Assembly (NCBI GenBank): GCA_016932895.1
Contig: JAFGCA010000830.1
Coordinates: 1 to 46,274, forward strand
Direction of reading: 5' to 3'
Length of the DNA stretch: 46,274 bases
Origin: Sedimentisphaerales bacterium
GTDB taxonomy: Bacteria > Planctomycetota > Phycisphaerae > Sedimentisphaerales > SG8-4
The notes under the pieces are model-generated. The model saw only the letters and a program-made list of their open reading frames with translations, made no database searches and was not told the DNA's origin. Positions within the stretch are counted from its first letter, which is position 1. The number at the start of each line of letters is the position of its first letter. Shown one piece after another: positions 1-8,108 of the stretch. The translations under genes and the position numbers were made by a program.

Positions 1-77
1 CCTTTCGATTAGGGTTACTGTAGTTTGCTCAACACACACACTGTAACGCTACGAAAGAATTGCGTCTCTTTATATCT

Positions 78-187
78 CAGCGTCAAGTCCGAAGGGCTTG
101 GCGATGGCTCAACGCCCAGAGCTCGTACAGCGCCACACGCAGCAGACAAGTGCCCCATCGCCAAGCTGGCGCTTGACGCTGCCACCC
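78..187. repeat. 116-bp inverted-repeat element, copy A
   Basis: This is the first of four near-identical intergenic elements. Its arms read GCGTCAAG...CTTGGCGATGG on the left and CCATCGCCAAG...CTTGACGC on the right, so a transcript would fold into a long imperfect hairpin. The core between the arms (CGCCCAGAGCTCGTACAGCG and onward) is shared with copies B, D and E. Copy A lacks the outermost GGGTGG of the left arm but keeps CCACCC on the right. Homology continues about 15 bp past the right end into GCCAGGAT. It lies just past the 3' end of the propeller gene that ends at 229. Positions 1-77 hold nothing I can assign. Confidence 0.85.
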
Positions 188-228
188 GCACGCCAGGATC
201 TTCTCGCAAACACATCAAGGCCCGTCGT

Positions 229-1440
229 TCACTTCCGGCGGACGTCAAAGGCCATCAGGGTGTCGCCGTGGCGGAGGTAGAGGCGTCCGTTGGACAGGGA
301 CGGGTGGGCGAAATGCTCGTGGGTTCCGAGCGTGATCTTGAACGAGCTGACGACCGCCGCACCGTCCTTCGTGAACCGCAGGAGAGCGAGCGTGCCCTTC
401 TCGCTGTAGCAGTACAGCCGGCCGTCCGCATAGATCACGGAGCCCTTGCTGTCCAGGATTTCCTCCCGGGACTTGACCTCGCCCGTTTCCCAGTCCTGGC
501 AGACCCAATCCTCGGGGCGGGCACTGGAGCCAAAGAGAGTCTCGCCGACCAGAACAACACCGCCCTGCAGGCAATCGAGGGCCTTGCTGGCCCAGACCTG
601 CCGGCCGTCGGACAACGCCACCTTGGTCCCGCCGATCAACTGGCTGGTGAAATAAACGTACTGCCCGTCGACCTGCGGAGTGACGGCCGAGATATCGTTA
701 TACGTCTCGTGCGGGATGCTCCAGAGGACCTTGCCGGTATCGCTGTCCACGCAGACGAAGAGGTCTTGCACCATCGTCAGCAGAACGTGCGTATCGCCCG
801 ACCGCTGCATGACGGGGGAGCAATAGGCCGACGGATTGCTGAGCCCTTCGGTCGTCCAGATCGTCTCGCCGGTATGTTTGTTCAGCGCGACCATGGTGGC
901 GTTTTTGCCGCCGGGCGTGCAGAACACCCGGTCGCCATGGATCAGCACGGACTCAGCGATGCCCCAGCGGATGTTCTTGCCCTCGAATCTCTCCAGCGTG
1001 TCCACCTGCCAGACGAGCGCGCCGCTGCTGCGCTCGAAGCAGGCGATGCGCCCGTGGGCACTCATGATATAGATGCGATCGCCGTCAACCGTGGGCGTGG
1101 TCCGGCTTCCCGGGTAGGTCTTGCTCCATTCCGGGCCATATTCGGTCTTCCACAGGAGCTTGCCGGCGGCGTCGATGGCGAAGAGATGGCCCGCCTCGTC
1201 GATCATCCCGGTGGTATACGCGACACCATCCACGACCGACGCGGAGGCAAATCCCCTGCCGAGCCCCTCGAACGACCACAGAAGCTTGGGCCCTTCCCCG
1301 GGCCACTGCTGCACGAGACCGCGCTCGGAACTGACGCCGGACCGCTGCGGGCCACGGAACTGGTACCAGTCCTCTGCCCGGCACAGCGAAGCCGCGCCGA
1401 GGATCGCAACCACCAGCATGAACCCAAGAGCGTTCTTCAC
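229..1440 (-). CDS. Exported PQQ-type beta-propeller repeat protein
   Basis: This 403-residue protein starts with GTG, preceded by a strong GAGGAGG ribosome binding site at 5-nt spacing. Residues 1-22 form a signal peptide ending near CRA, so the mature protein is probably periplasmic. The rest is a series of PQQ/BamB-like blades with short recurring patterns such as LFAIDAAGKLLWK, IACFERSSGALVW, MVALNKHTGETIW and FVCVDSDTGKVLW, which typify the eight-bladed quinoprotein-like propeller fold. No dehydrogenase catalytic module is attached, so it is more likely a binding or scaffold propeller of the kind common in planctomycetes than a PQQ enzyme. It is a single-gene unit flanked by repeat copies A and B. 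The fold is clear and the substrate unknown. Confidence 0.9.
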   Translation of the reverse strand: MKNALGFMLVVAILGAASLCRAEDWYQFRGPQRSGVSSERGLVQQWPGEGPKLLWSFEGLGRGFASASVVDGVAYTTGMIDEAGHLFAIDAAGKLLWKTEYGPEWSKTYPGSRTTPTVDGDRIYIMSAHGRIACFERSSGALVWQVDTLERFEGKNIRWGIAESVLIHGDRVFCTPGGKNATMVALNKHTGETIWTTEGLSNPSAYCSPVMQRSGDTHVLLTMVQDLFVCVDSDTGKVLWSIPHETYNDISAVTPQVDGQYVYFTSQLIGGTKVALSDGRQVWASKALDCLQGGVVLVGETLFGSSARPEDWVCQDWETGEVKSREEILDSKGSVIYADGRLYCYSEKGTLALLRFTKDGAAVVSSFKITLGTHEHFAHPSLSNGRLYLRHGDTLMAFDVRRK

Positions 1441-1616
1441 ACAAACCTCCTCAACAAGAGTACGAGTGGGTCTTCATCCAACCCCCGAATTTCACCGGAG
1501 AGACGTTCGTACATCTTAGACGATGTCCCCGCGAAATGCCATAGAAACGCAGCAATCCAGTGGGATTGTGTATGTTCAATCTTTCGGCCGCTGTTGTTTT
1601 GCCCCTGGACGACTAC

Positions 1617-1732
1617 GGGTGGCAGCGTCAAGTCCGAAGGACTTGGCGATGGCTCAACGCCCAGGGCTCGTACAGCGCCACAAGCAAGAGACCAGTCCCC
1701 CATCGCCAAGCTGCCGCTTGACGCTGCCACCC
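1617..1732. repeat. 116-bp inverted-repeat element, copy B
   Basis: This is a full-length copy running from GGGTGGCAGCGTCAAG to CTTGACGCTGCCACCC, with the shared core between. It fills much of the 342-bp gap between the propeller gene start (1440) and the LemA gene end (1783). The flanks are also shared with copy D: ACTAC immediately to the left, and GCATGCCAGGATGTTCTC to the right with minor changes. The rest of this gap (1441-1616) shows no gene or other recognisable site beyond the GAGGAGG ribosome binding site of the propeller gene. Confidence 0.9.
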
Positions 1733-1782
1733 GCATGCCAGGATGTTCTCACACACACGTCGGATTGGGCGCGACATCCGGA

Positions 1783-2343
1783 TTATGCGAACTCGGCCTT
1801 GGGGACGTCACGGACGCAGGGATCGACGTTGAAGTAGTCGTGAGATTCGAAGCCGAAGCCGCTGGCGATGAGGCTGCTGGGGAAGGTCTCGCACTTGTTG
1901 CGGTAGTCGCGGACGTTGCCGTTGAAGAACCGCCGCGCGGCCTGGATGCGGTCTTCGGTGTTGACCAATTCGTGCTGAAGCTCGAGAAAATGCTGGTCGG
2001 CCTTCAGTTGCGGGTAGTTCTCCACGACCAGCAGCATCTTCTGCAGGGCGGCCACCAGCAGGTTTTCCTGCACGGCCTGCTGTTGCGGAGCCCGCTGGCC
2101 GGCCATGCACTGGGAGCGCAATTCGGTGATGCGCTCGAAGATCTCCCTCTCGTGGGCCGCATAGCCCTTGACCGTCGCGACCAGGTTGGGGATCAGGTCG
2201 TAACGCCGCTTGAGCTCCGTGTCGATATTGGCCCACGCGTCGCGAATGTGGTTGCGCAGCGCCACCAGCGTGTTGTAGGTCAGCACGACGTACACAATCG
2301 GCAACAGAACGAAAGCAGCGAGAATAACCAGCGGTATCACCAT
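1783..2343 (-). CDS. lemA: LemA family membrane protein
   Basis: This 186-residue LemA family protein has one N-terminal transmembrane helix (about residues 3-22) followed by a long alpha-helical domain. The family signature is clear: YNTLVALRNHIRDAWANID, then LKRRYDLIPNLVATVKGYA, and NTEDRIQAARRFFNGNVRDY near the C-terminus. LemA proteins sit in the inner membrane with the helical bundle outside, and their biochemical role is not well established. The start codon lies 2 nt after the stop of the upstream gene (2346-2999), so the two are almost certainly cotranscribed and may be translationally coupled. Length is typical for the family. Confidence 0.95.
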   Translation of the reverse strand: MVIPLVILAAFVLLPIVYVVLTYNTLVALRNHIRDAWANIDTELKRRYDLIPNLVATVKGYAAHEREIFERITELRSQCMAGQRAPQQQAVQENLLVAALQKMLLVVENYPQLKADQHFLELQHELVNTEDRIQAARRFFNGNVRDYRNKCETFPSSLIASGFGFESHDYFNVDPCVRDVPKAEFA

Positions 2344-2345
2344 AA

Positions 2346-2999
2346 TCAGCTCCGTGCAAAGACGTATTCCGGCAGCAGCGACCGGACCTGGACGAGGCGG
2401 TTGAGATTCGGCTCGATCCGCTCGAGCGCGAGCCGCCGATTGAAGGACACCGCCAGCGCGTGGCTCTCGATCTCGATGGTCAGATCGTCGTTGGCCAGCA
2501 GATACTCGATCATTTTGGCGTTGCAGACGTCATAGGCGAACTTCTTGTCGCGCGAGCGGACGCAGAATTTGCGGGAGAACTCGTGCGACTCGAAATCGAT
2601 GTCGTCGTAGCCTACGGCCTGGGCGATCTTCGAGAAGATGTGCTCGCGGCCGATGGTCAGCTCGGGGAAAATGCCCGGCAGGTGCAGGATGAAAAACGAC
2701 AGATGGTGATGGTGCGTGTCCTTGCCCGAGCCGGTCTGATAATGGTAGTCGAACAGCAGGACGTCGTGGCCCTGGTAGTTGCCGGAGAGCACGTTGTAAC
2801 CGTAGCGGTTCGACCCGTGACGCAGCTTGTCGAGGAAGCGGTACTGCCGGGGCAGGCTGCGATCCTTGTGCGGGCTGAAGCGCAGTCCCAGCCGGTTCGC
2901 CAGCGCCATCATCGCCTCCCGTCGCTTCAGCGACGCCATGTACCCGCAGATCGCGACCACCGCAAACACGGCGATGAAGCCAAAAATCATCAATGGCTG
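2346..2999 (-). CDS. Hypothetical membrane-anchored protein, LemA partner
   Basis: This protein has one N-terminal transmembrane segment (MIFGFIAVFAVVAICGYMA) followed by a cytoplasmic domain of about 190 residues. I start it at the second Met (MQPLMIF), because the upstream Met at 3017 adds only a short tail; that start remains possible. The soluble part contains a run of four His (DTHHHHLSFF) and pairs of basic and aromatic residues, but no catalytic motif I know. Membrane proteins with this layout often accompany LemA genes and are annotated DUF3137-like; I make that link from architecture and context, not from a search. It lies 2 nt upstream of lemA. Confidence 0.8.
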   Translation of the reverse strand, partial: QPLMIFGFIAVFAVVAICGYMASLKRREAMMALANRLGLRFSPHKDRSLPRQYRFLDKLRHGSNRYGYNVLSGNYQGHDVLLFDYHYQTGSGKDTHHHHLSFFILHLPGIFPELTIGREHIFSKIAQAVGYDDIDFESHEFSRKFCVRSRDKKFAYDVCNAKMIEYLLANDDLTIEIESHALAVSFNRRLALERIEPNLNRLVQVRSLLPEYVFARS

Positions 3000-3136
3000 C
3001 ATGCTCTGTACCTCCATTCGTCACGTTCAGTCACCCACCCTTCCACCCACGCCGACATTCTGGGAAAAACCAGACGCCTTTGCAAGTCTTAAACCTGCGC
3101 CGATTTCACTCGTGTCTATGACAAGATGCCGGCACC

Positions 3137-3176
3137 GGGTGGCATCGTCAAGCCCGCAGGGCTTGGCGATGGGGTC
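3137..3176. repeat. Solo arm of the inverted-repeat element, copy C
   Basis: Only one arm is present, GGGTGGCATCGTCAAGCCC...GGGCTTGGCGATGGGG, without the core or the second arm. The arm itself contains the small internal palindrome AAGCCCGCAGGGCTT. It shows that half-elements exist on their own. It sits in the 351-bp gap 3000-3350, which otherwise holds the short palindromic repeat at 3250-3275 and no gene. Confidence 0.75.
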
Positions 3177-3249
3177 ATCCGGTCGCGAGTCAAATCCGTA
3201 GTCCCGGCGCGCCGGGATTGACCCACGCGTTCGTGCGCGCCACGTCTTT

Positions 3250-3275
3250 ACGCGTGGGTTGAGAACCCACCCTAC
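3250..3275. repeat. Short dispersed repeat (ACGCGTGGGTTGAGAACCCA type)
   Basis: The sequence CGCGTGGGTTGAGAACCCACCC contains the palindrome TGGGTTGAGAACCCA. The same unit occurs inverted at 46051-46070 and 46184-46208, so it is a dispersed intergenic repeat present at both ends of this window. Confidence 0.7.
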
Positions 3276-3350
3276 CGCTGCCTGTCACTCGCCCGAGACA
3301 TAGAGTCGGGAAAAATGGCACGCACGCTCTCTTCTCTGTTCACGCGGGAC

Positions 3351-4736
3351 CTACCTTCGCACCTTGAACTCGTACTCCTGAATTACGTCCTCCAGAATCT
3401 CGGGCGGTTCGCCCGGTTTGATGAGTTGCTTCGAGGAGTAGAGGTCCCTGGCCCGACAGCGGAGGATGAATCCGTCGTCGGTGATCTCATACGCGAACGG
3501 CTCCCCGCTAAAGGGATCTTTCGGCAGGTACAACGGCAGCGTCTCGGGCAGCGCACCCGTCTCCGCCACGACCGTATAGACTTCGATGGCAGCCTTGAGT
3601 GCATTGTAAGAAGCCCTGTCATGCATTAACAGCCCGTAGGAACGCTCGATTCTGTGCGCCTGACACCAGTTGACCGCGTATCCGGCGGCCGGATCGCTTC
3701 CGTACTGCTCCGCCAATTCGCGTCCTCGTCGTTCGATTTCCTCATATTTCTGCTCGTACGACATTTCGCTGTCTACTACGTGGAGTATCTGGGCCAGAAA
3801 AGGAGCATAGGCCTCGCGTGCCCGAGCGACAATCTCCTCATCCGTCAGATTCCACGCTTCTTCCCTGGCCTGCTCGTTCACAGCATCTTCTGCAAGCTGC
3901 TCCCGGATTCCCTGCAGAAGCTCAGCATCCGTTCGCAGGCTGTCAAGGACGAACTCGAAGTCCATCTGCAGGACTCTCCCCAGCGACTCCGGCACGCCCT
4001 CCATGGCCGCCATCTGACCGCGCAGCCAGCGGAGGGTATCCGTCTCCGGCGGCATGAGATCAAGCGTGTATTGCGCGACACCCCGGGCCATGGCATCAAT
4101 CGCCATTGAAAGGAAGAACGTCACAAGTGTATCGTCACCCACGTGGCGCGCCAGCCCTCGCGTGGTCAGGCAGCGAGCCAGGGCCGCTCCATAGTGCCCA
4201 TCGAAAGCCAGTGTACGCGCGTCAACTGCCAGAAGAAAAGTGAGCTGACGCGCCTGCCCACCCACTTGCATTGTGGCCACAGTCCCGTCCGGCAGCGACC
4301 ATCCCCACGTACACTGCGGAATCTGCGCCGCCATCTCCGCCAGCCGAATGGTCTGTCGGCAATAGCCGAGATAGGCGCGGATTTGGCCGTCGGGCTCGCC
4401 GCCGCGCAGAATGTCGTTAATCCGACGCGACATTTCGCCGTCGGGCTCCGGCCGCGACAGGAACGCCTGGTACCAGAGCAAGGCGGCGTTGTCCGGACTC
4501 GGCAGTCGGGCGCTCTTCATCCAGGGCGTGATCTCGGCGCCTTCGCGGACATAGATCTGCTCGCCGAGACGGCTGTAAACGCCATCCAATACATCGGAAT
4601 ACCCCTCCCATTCCGGAGGCAAGAATCCGTTGGGATCGTATCGCTTCGGGTCAAGCTCTTGCGCACGGACAGATGCGGTCAGAGCCGAAAGTGCCATCAG
4701 GGCGAGGGCCAGTCTTGCTGATGTCAATCGGGCCAT
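3351..4736 (-). CDS. Exported hypothetical protein
   Basis: The protein has 461 residues from the chosen ATG (MARLTSARLA), which has GGAG 8 nt upstream; an in-frame Met at 4778 lacks such a site. The N-terminal 25 residues form a signal peptide ending SVRAQ. The remainder is mostly alpha-helical, with a pattern DNAALLWYQAFL near residue 80 and a C-terminal block LPETLPLYLPKDPFSGEPFAYE...GFIL. Both patterns recur in the hypotheticals at 11240-12580 and 28738-30102 (AALLYE..., DPF.....Y...GF.VY), so it is a distant member of the same planctomycete family. I do not recognise a function. It is flanked by gaps carrying repeat copies C and D. Confidence 0.8.
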   Translation of the reverse strand: MARLTSARLALALMALSALTASVRAQELDPKRYDPNGFLPPEWEGYSDVLDGVYSRLGEQIYVREGAEITPWMKSARLPSPDNAALLWYQAFLSRPEPDGEMSRRINDILRGGEPDGQIRAYLGYCRQTIRLAEMAAQIPQCTWGWSLPDGTVATMQVGGQARQLTFLLAVDARTLAFDGHYGAALARCLTTRGLARHVGDDTLVTFFLSMAIDAMARGVAQYTLDLMPPETDTLRWLRGQMAAMEGVPESLGRVLQMDFEFVLDSLRTDAELLQGIREQLAEDAVNEQAREEAWNLTDEEIVARAREAYAPFLAQILHVVDSEMSYEQKYEEIERRGRELAEQYGSDPAAGYAVNWCQAHRIERSYGLLMHDRASYNALKAAIEVYTVVAETGALPETLPLYLPKDPFSGEPFAYEITDDGFILRCRARDLYSSKQLIKPGEPPEILEDVIQEYEFKVRR

Positions 4737-4894
4737 GAGACGATCTCCTACTCCAAAAGAATCATCCGCGTTAGTCACTACGCAGCCTATTGTAACAGAC
4801 GCACGAGCCCATCAAAAAATCAAAATCGCGCTTCCCTCCGGCTGGTGTCTCTGCAATCGTTCGGGCATCATGGTCTTCGACCCTGCACAACTAC

Positions 4895-5010
4895 GGGTGG
4901 CAGCGTCAAGTCCGAAGGGCTTGGCGATGGCGCAACGCCCGGAGCTCGTATCGCGCCACACGCAGCAGACAACTCCCCCATCGCCAAGCTGGCGCTTGAC
5001 GCTGCCACCC
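4895..5010. repeat. 116-bp inverted-repeat element, copy D
   Basis: This is a full copy with GGGTGGCAGCGTCAAG and CTTGACGCTGCCACCC termini and the common core. It lies in the 402-bp gap between the exported hypothetical (start 4736) and the HtrA gene (end 5139). Flanking ACTAC on the left and GCATGCCAAGATGTTTTC on the right match copy B. No gene or other signal was seen in the rest of the gap. Confidence 0.9.
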
Positions 5011-5138
5011 GCATGCCAAGATGTTTTCAGAGCAACGCCTTTCTCGGAAGCGGGGCGCGGCGCGCGAAACGCCCGTGTCTGCCTCACACAACGCAGAGCG
5101 GTTCGACTCTACTGGCGCTGCTTCAACATCCCAGGCGG

Positions 5139-6281
5139 TCAGGGCAGTTCCTGGAGCGTGACTTCGAGTTCGGCGCGGCCGTCGGGGCGGCGGACGCCAA
5201 GCTTGATCACGTCGCCGACGTCATAGGAATCGAGAATGCGAAAGAGGTCGTTCAATTCCTTGACAGGCTTGTCGTCGATGGCAACGATGATATCTCCCAT
5301 CAGCAGGCGTCTGCGTGAATCGTATCGCATGGGTCGCACGCCCGCCTTTTCCGCGGCACTGCCCGGCGTGACCTCCAGAACGAGCACGCCTTCGGTGCCG
5401 AGTCGCCGGACCATGTAGTCTTCGCCCGGCCGGATGCCCAGGCCCGCCTTGCTCACCTTCCCGTTGCGAATGAGCTGAGGCACCATGCGGTTGACCACAT
5501 CCACCGGCACGGCAAACCCGATGCCGGCGTACGCGCCCGACGGGCTGACGATCATCGTATTGATCCCGATCAAACGGCCGGCGCTGTCCAGCAGCGGACC
5601 GCCCGAGTTGCCCGGATTGATGGCGGCGTCCGTCTGGATCACCCCCTCGATGGGGCGACGCGTCACCGACTCGATCTCCCGGCCCAGCCCGCTGATGACA
5701 CCGGTCGTCAACGTCTGGTCGAAGCCAAAGGGGTTGCCGATGGCAAAGACCTTCTGTCCCACTTGAAGGTCGCCGGAGGTGCCGACTTCGATGGACCGAA
5801 GGAGGTTGACCGGCGCGTCGATCTTCAGGACCGCCAGGTCCTTGTCGGGCTCGACCCCAACCGGCTGCGCATCCCAGGTGCTCTGGTCCGCCAGGGTCAC
5901 CGCGATCGCCTCGGCGTTCTGAACGACGTGAAAATTGGTCACGACGTACCCCTGGTCGTCCCAGAGAAAGCCCGAGCCCGTGCCCTGCGGGATCGCGGTG
6001 GCGTTGAAGCTGAACGGGCTCCGCTGCACCGCCAAGTTCGTGATGTACACCACCGAGGGCGAGACGCGCTCGAACAACTCGATGGTACTCTGCTCGTCCT
6101 GGGCCAAATCGCCCCGCGGCGCGACCGTGCGCGGTCCAGCGTCCTTGTCGTGCAGACTGCGAAACCACGGCTTCATCTGAAAGACGATCAGCACAAAAAC
6201 CAGCACGACCAGCAGCATGACCAGGCGATGGCCGGGATCGGACCCGCGCCTCACATTCGTTCGATAGGCATCTCGTTCCAT
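5139..6281 (-). CDS. Membrane-anchored HtrA/Deg serine protease with one PDZ domain
   Basis: This 380-residue extracytoplasmic serine protease acts in protein quality control. The start (MERDAYRTN) is chosen because GGGAG lies 9 nt upstream; an in-frame Met at 6410 has no such support. A single transmembrane helix at about residues 20-36 anchors the protein, as in DegS-like enzymes. The trypsin-like domain contains the full triad: His118 in TNFHVV, Asp148 in PDKDLAVL and Ser226 in GNSGGPL. One C-terminal PDZ domain follows (GLGIRPGEDYMV through VGDVIKLGVRR). With a single PDZ and a membrane anchor it resembles DegS/HtrA more than two-PDZ DegP. It stands alone between repeat copies D and E. 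Confidence 0.95.
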   Translation of the reverse strand: MERDAYRTNVRRGSDPGHRLVMLLVVLVFVLIVFQMKPWFRSLHDKDAGPRTVAPRGDLAQDEQSTIELFERVSPSVVYITNLAVQRSPFSFNATAIPQGTGSGFLWDDQGYVVTNFHVVQNAEAIAVTLADQSTWDAQPVGVEPDKDLAVLKIDAPVNLLRSIEVGTSGDLQVGQKVFAIGNPFGFDQTLTTGVISGLGREIESVTRRPIEGVIQTDAAINPGNSGGPLLDSAGRLIGINTMIVSPSGAYAGIGFAVPVDVVNRMVPQLIRNGKVSKAGLGIRPGEDYMVRRLGTEGVLVLEVTPGSAAEKAGVRPMRYDSRRRLLMGDIIVAIDDKPVKELNDLFRILDSYDVGDVIKLGVRRPDGRAELEVTLQELP

Positions 6282-6513
6282 GGCATTCTGCTCCCACGAT
6301 TCCGTTTCGCGAAAGACACCGGCGGTCGCCACATACAACGGCCGCCTCTGGACCCCAATGATAGACCGCCGGCGCCGGCTTGTCAAAACACGATTCTGCC
6401 CTCCGGGCATGCCTTCGCGCGTGAAGAAGCGGGCGGCGGAGCCGTCGTGGGGCCGGTGCCACCGCCCAAGGTGCTCTTCGGAATCTGCAAAACTACCGGC
6501 GAGCAGCTACGAG

Positions 6514-6629
6514 GGGTGGCAGCGTCAAGTCCGAAGGGCTTGGCGATGGCGCAACGCCCGGGGCTCGTATCGCGCCACACGCAGCAGACAAGTCCCCCAT
6601 CGCCAAGCTGCCGCTTGACGTTGCCACCC
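6514..6629. repeat. 116-bp inverted-repeat element, copy E
   Basis: This is a full copy from GGGTGGCAGCGTCAAG to CTTGACGTTGCCACCC. It has one transition in the right arm (GACGTTGCC for GACGCTGCC) and a different right flank (TGAGTACCC), so the extended homology seen in A, B and D ends exactly at the CCACCC terminus here. It lies in the 390-bp gap between the HtrA start and the 3' end of the selenoprotein gene at 6672. Nothing else was seen in that gap. Confidence 0.9.
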
Positions 6630-6671
6630 TGAGTACCCATATCAAGGTCTATCGAGAGATTCAGCAGGCGT

Positions 6672-7946
6672 TTACGGTTCGTCCACTTCGAGGCCCGCTT
6701 TCTCTAATGCCGTCAAGGCGCGCTTGTGGCCCTCTTCATAGCCGTACCACGTATCGAGGACCTTGCCCTCCTTGTCGATGATGTAATTCAGCGGGACCCC
6801 CGTCGTCTTGTAGCCGTCAAAGCCGATCCTCTGCGCTTCGCTCGACGCATCCAGGACCGTGGGGAAAACTGCCGAGTTCTCACGCAGGAACTTCTTCGCA
6901 ATCTCCTTGTCGTCCGAGAAGTTGAAACCCAGGAGGACCAGCCCCTTGCTCTCGTATTTCTCGTGCAGCTTCTGGAGATGACGCATCTCCTTGCGGCAAG
7001 CCGGTCACCCCGCCCGCCATATGTAGAGCCAGACGATCTTGCCTCTGTAATCCGACAGCTTGATCTTCGTTCCGGTCGCCGAAGCCAGCTCGAAGTCCGG
7101 CGCTTCGGCCCCGGGCTTGAGCAGGAGGTCTTTTCCCCTGGGCATCTCCCACTGCGTCCATCCTTCCGGGGGGGTCCAGACGAACCTGTCGTCGGGGATG
7201 TTCGCGTCGATGACAATGTCGGACCACCGCTCGTGCATGATGCTGTCGTGGGAGACCCGGACGATCTGCTTGATCTTGCGCGGCAGATGGTCTTTCTGCG
7301 ACAGCCAGAGATACCAGCTCCGCTGATGCTTCATGAAACTCACTTCAATGACGTCGCACTCTTCGTCGCCGACCTTCTCCGTCCCCATGCCCTTGACGCC
7401 GTCCAGGTAAGGTTGCAGCGAATCCGTGTAGCCGTGAAACGTGCTGGGGTCGACGATCATCCACGTCCCTAATATGACGACTTTGTGCCCGATCGAGTGT
7501 CGGGCCAGCGGGGCGGCAGCCTTTATGTACACGTTGCGCTTCGTCTTTTCGTAGCCTTCGTCCGTCTCCACCCAAAAACGCCGACGCTCACCGCTCCAGA
7601 ACAACCACATGGTCTCTCCATCCCCGACAAGCGTGGCGCGCGTGGCGCCTTCGGCTGCGGCAACTTCCACGCGGAAGTAGTTCGGCTTCTTGAGCCAAAC
7701 CGTGTAGGTGCTGGGATTCTCCTCATCGCCGTCCCACCAGTGCCGGCCTCGGTACGAGAGGGTCTCAGCCCGGCGCATCGTCTCGATCATCGTTCGATAC
7801 AGGGCCTCTGCCACCGGCTCGTCCTGAAAAACCTCGGCCGCCGGCGGTGGCTCTTCCACCGCTCCCAGACACTCACTGGTCGGGCTCGCCGCCAACAGCA
7901 CCAGCAGAACAACGCCAGGCCAGGCCATGGTCCAACCCTGTTTCAT
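6672..7946 (-). CDS. Sec-containing DUF2092-like/TlpA thioredoxin-fold protein (selenoprotein 1)
   Basis: This is one reading frame of 424 residues if the internal TGA at 7005-7007 is read as selenocysteine (residue 314). AAAGGAAA precedes the ATG. Residues 1-29 form a signal peptide. Residues of about 30-270 resemble a DUF2092/LolA-like lipoprotein-sorting fold (VDPSTFHGYTDSL, CDVIEVSFMKHQRSWYLWLS). From about 275 a TlpA/AhpC-type thioredoxin domain begins (GAEAPDFELASATG, GKIVWLYIWRAG-U-PAC-RKEMRHL) and continues in the same frame to GVPLNYIIDKEGKVLDTWYG. The TGA replaces the first Cys of CxxC; Cys317 is the second. The neighbouring paralogue at 8109-9407 has CPPC at this site. It is probably an extracytoplasmic thiol/selenol oxidoreductase. 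Automatic annotation would split it at 7005. It is the last gene of module 1. Confidence 0.88.
6974..6990 (-). promoter_or_regulatory. Candidate bacterial SECIS hairpin, selenoprotein 1
   Basis: On the mRNA strand the sequence GGAGATG-CGT-CATCTCC forms a perfect 7-bp stem with a 3-nt loop. The loop begins 21 nt after the TGA and has G as its second nucleotide, matching the general bacterial SECIS pattern (loop some 16-37 nt downstream, G early in the loop). An outer GCTT/AAGC pairing may extend it. Function is inferred from position and from recurrence in the other two TGA genes. Confidence 0.65.
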
Positions 7947-8108
7947 CGCTGTTTCCTTTCACAAAGAGACTGGTGGGCGCTCATGACCCGCCGCACACCG
8001 GGAACGCTCTCTGATCAGTATGACGCACTCGCCCCCTCGGCGTTAACCACTTTCGTACCGCACAAGTGTCAAGCATGTGTCTGGAGGGTCAATCGTCATG
8101 GTGCGCGA

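Noticed and set aside
25..2535. 836-codon open frame on the plus strand
   Set aside because: It is antisense to the propeller and LemA genes, passes through two repeat elements, and encodes low-complexity Arg/Ala/Gly-rich sequence typical of the shadow of GC-rich genes.
78..6629. The recurrent 116-bp elements as a CRISPR array
   Set aside because: The copies are kilobases apart with whole genes between them and have inverted arms; there are no regular spacers and no cas genes.
7005..7007. TGA as an ordinary nonsense mutation or sequencing error
   Set aside because: Four separate genes carry TGA, never TAA or TAG, exactly at the catalytic redox position with intact frames on both sides; chance or error would not repeat this.
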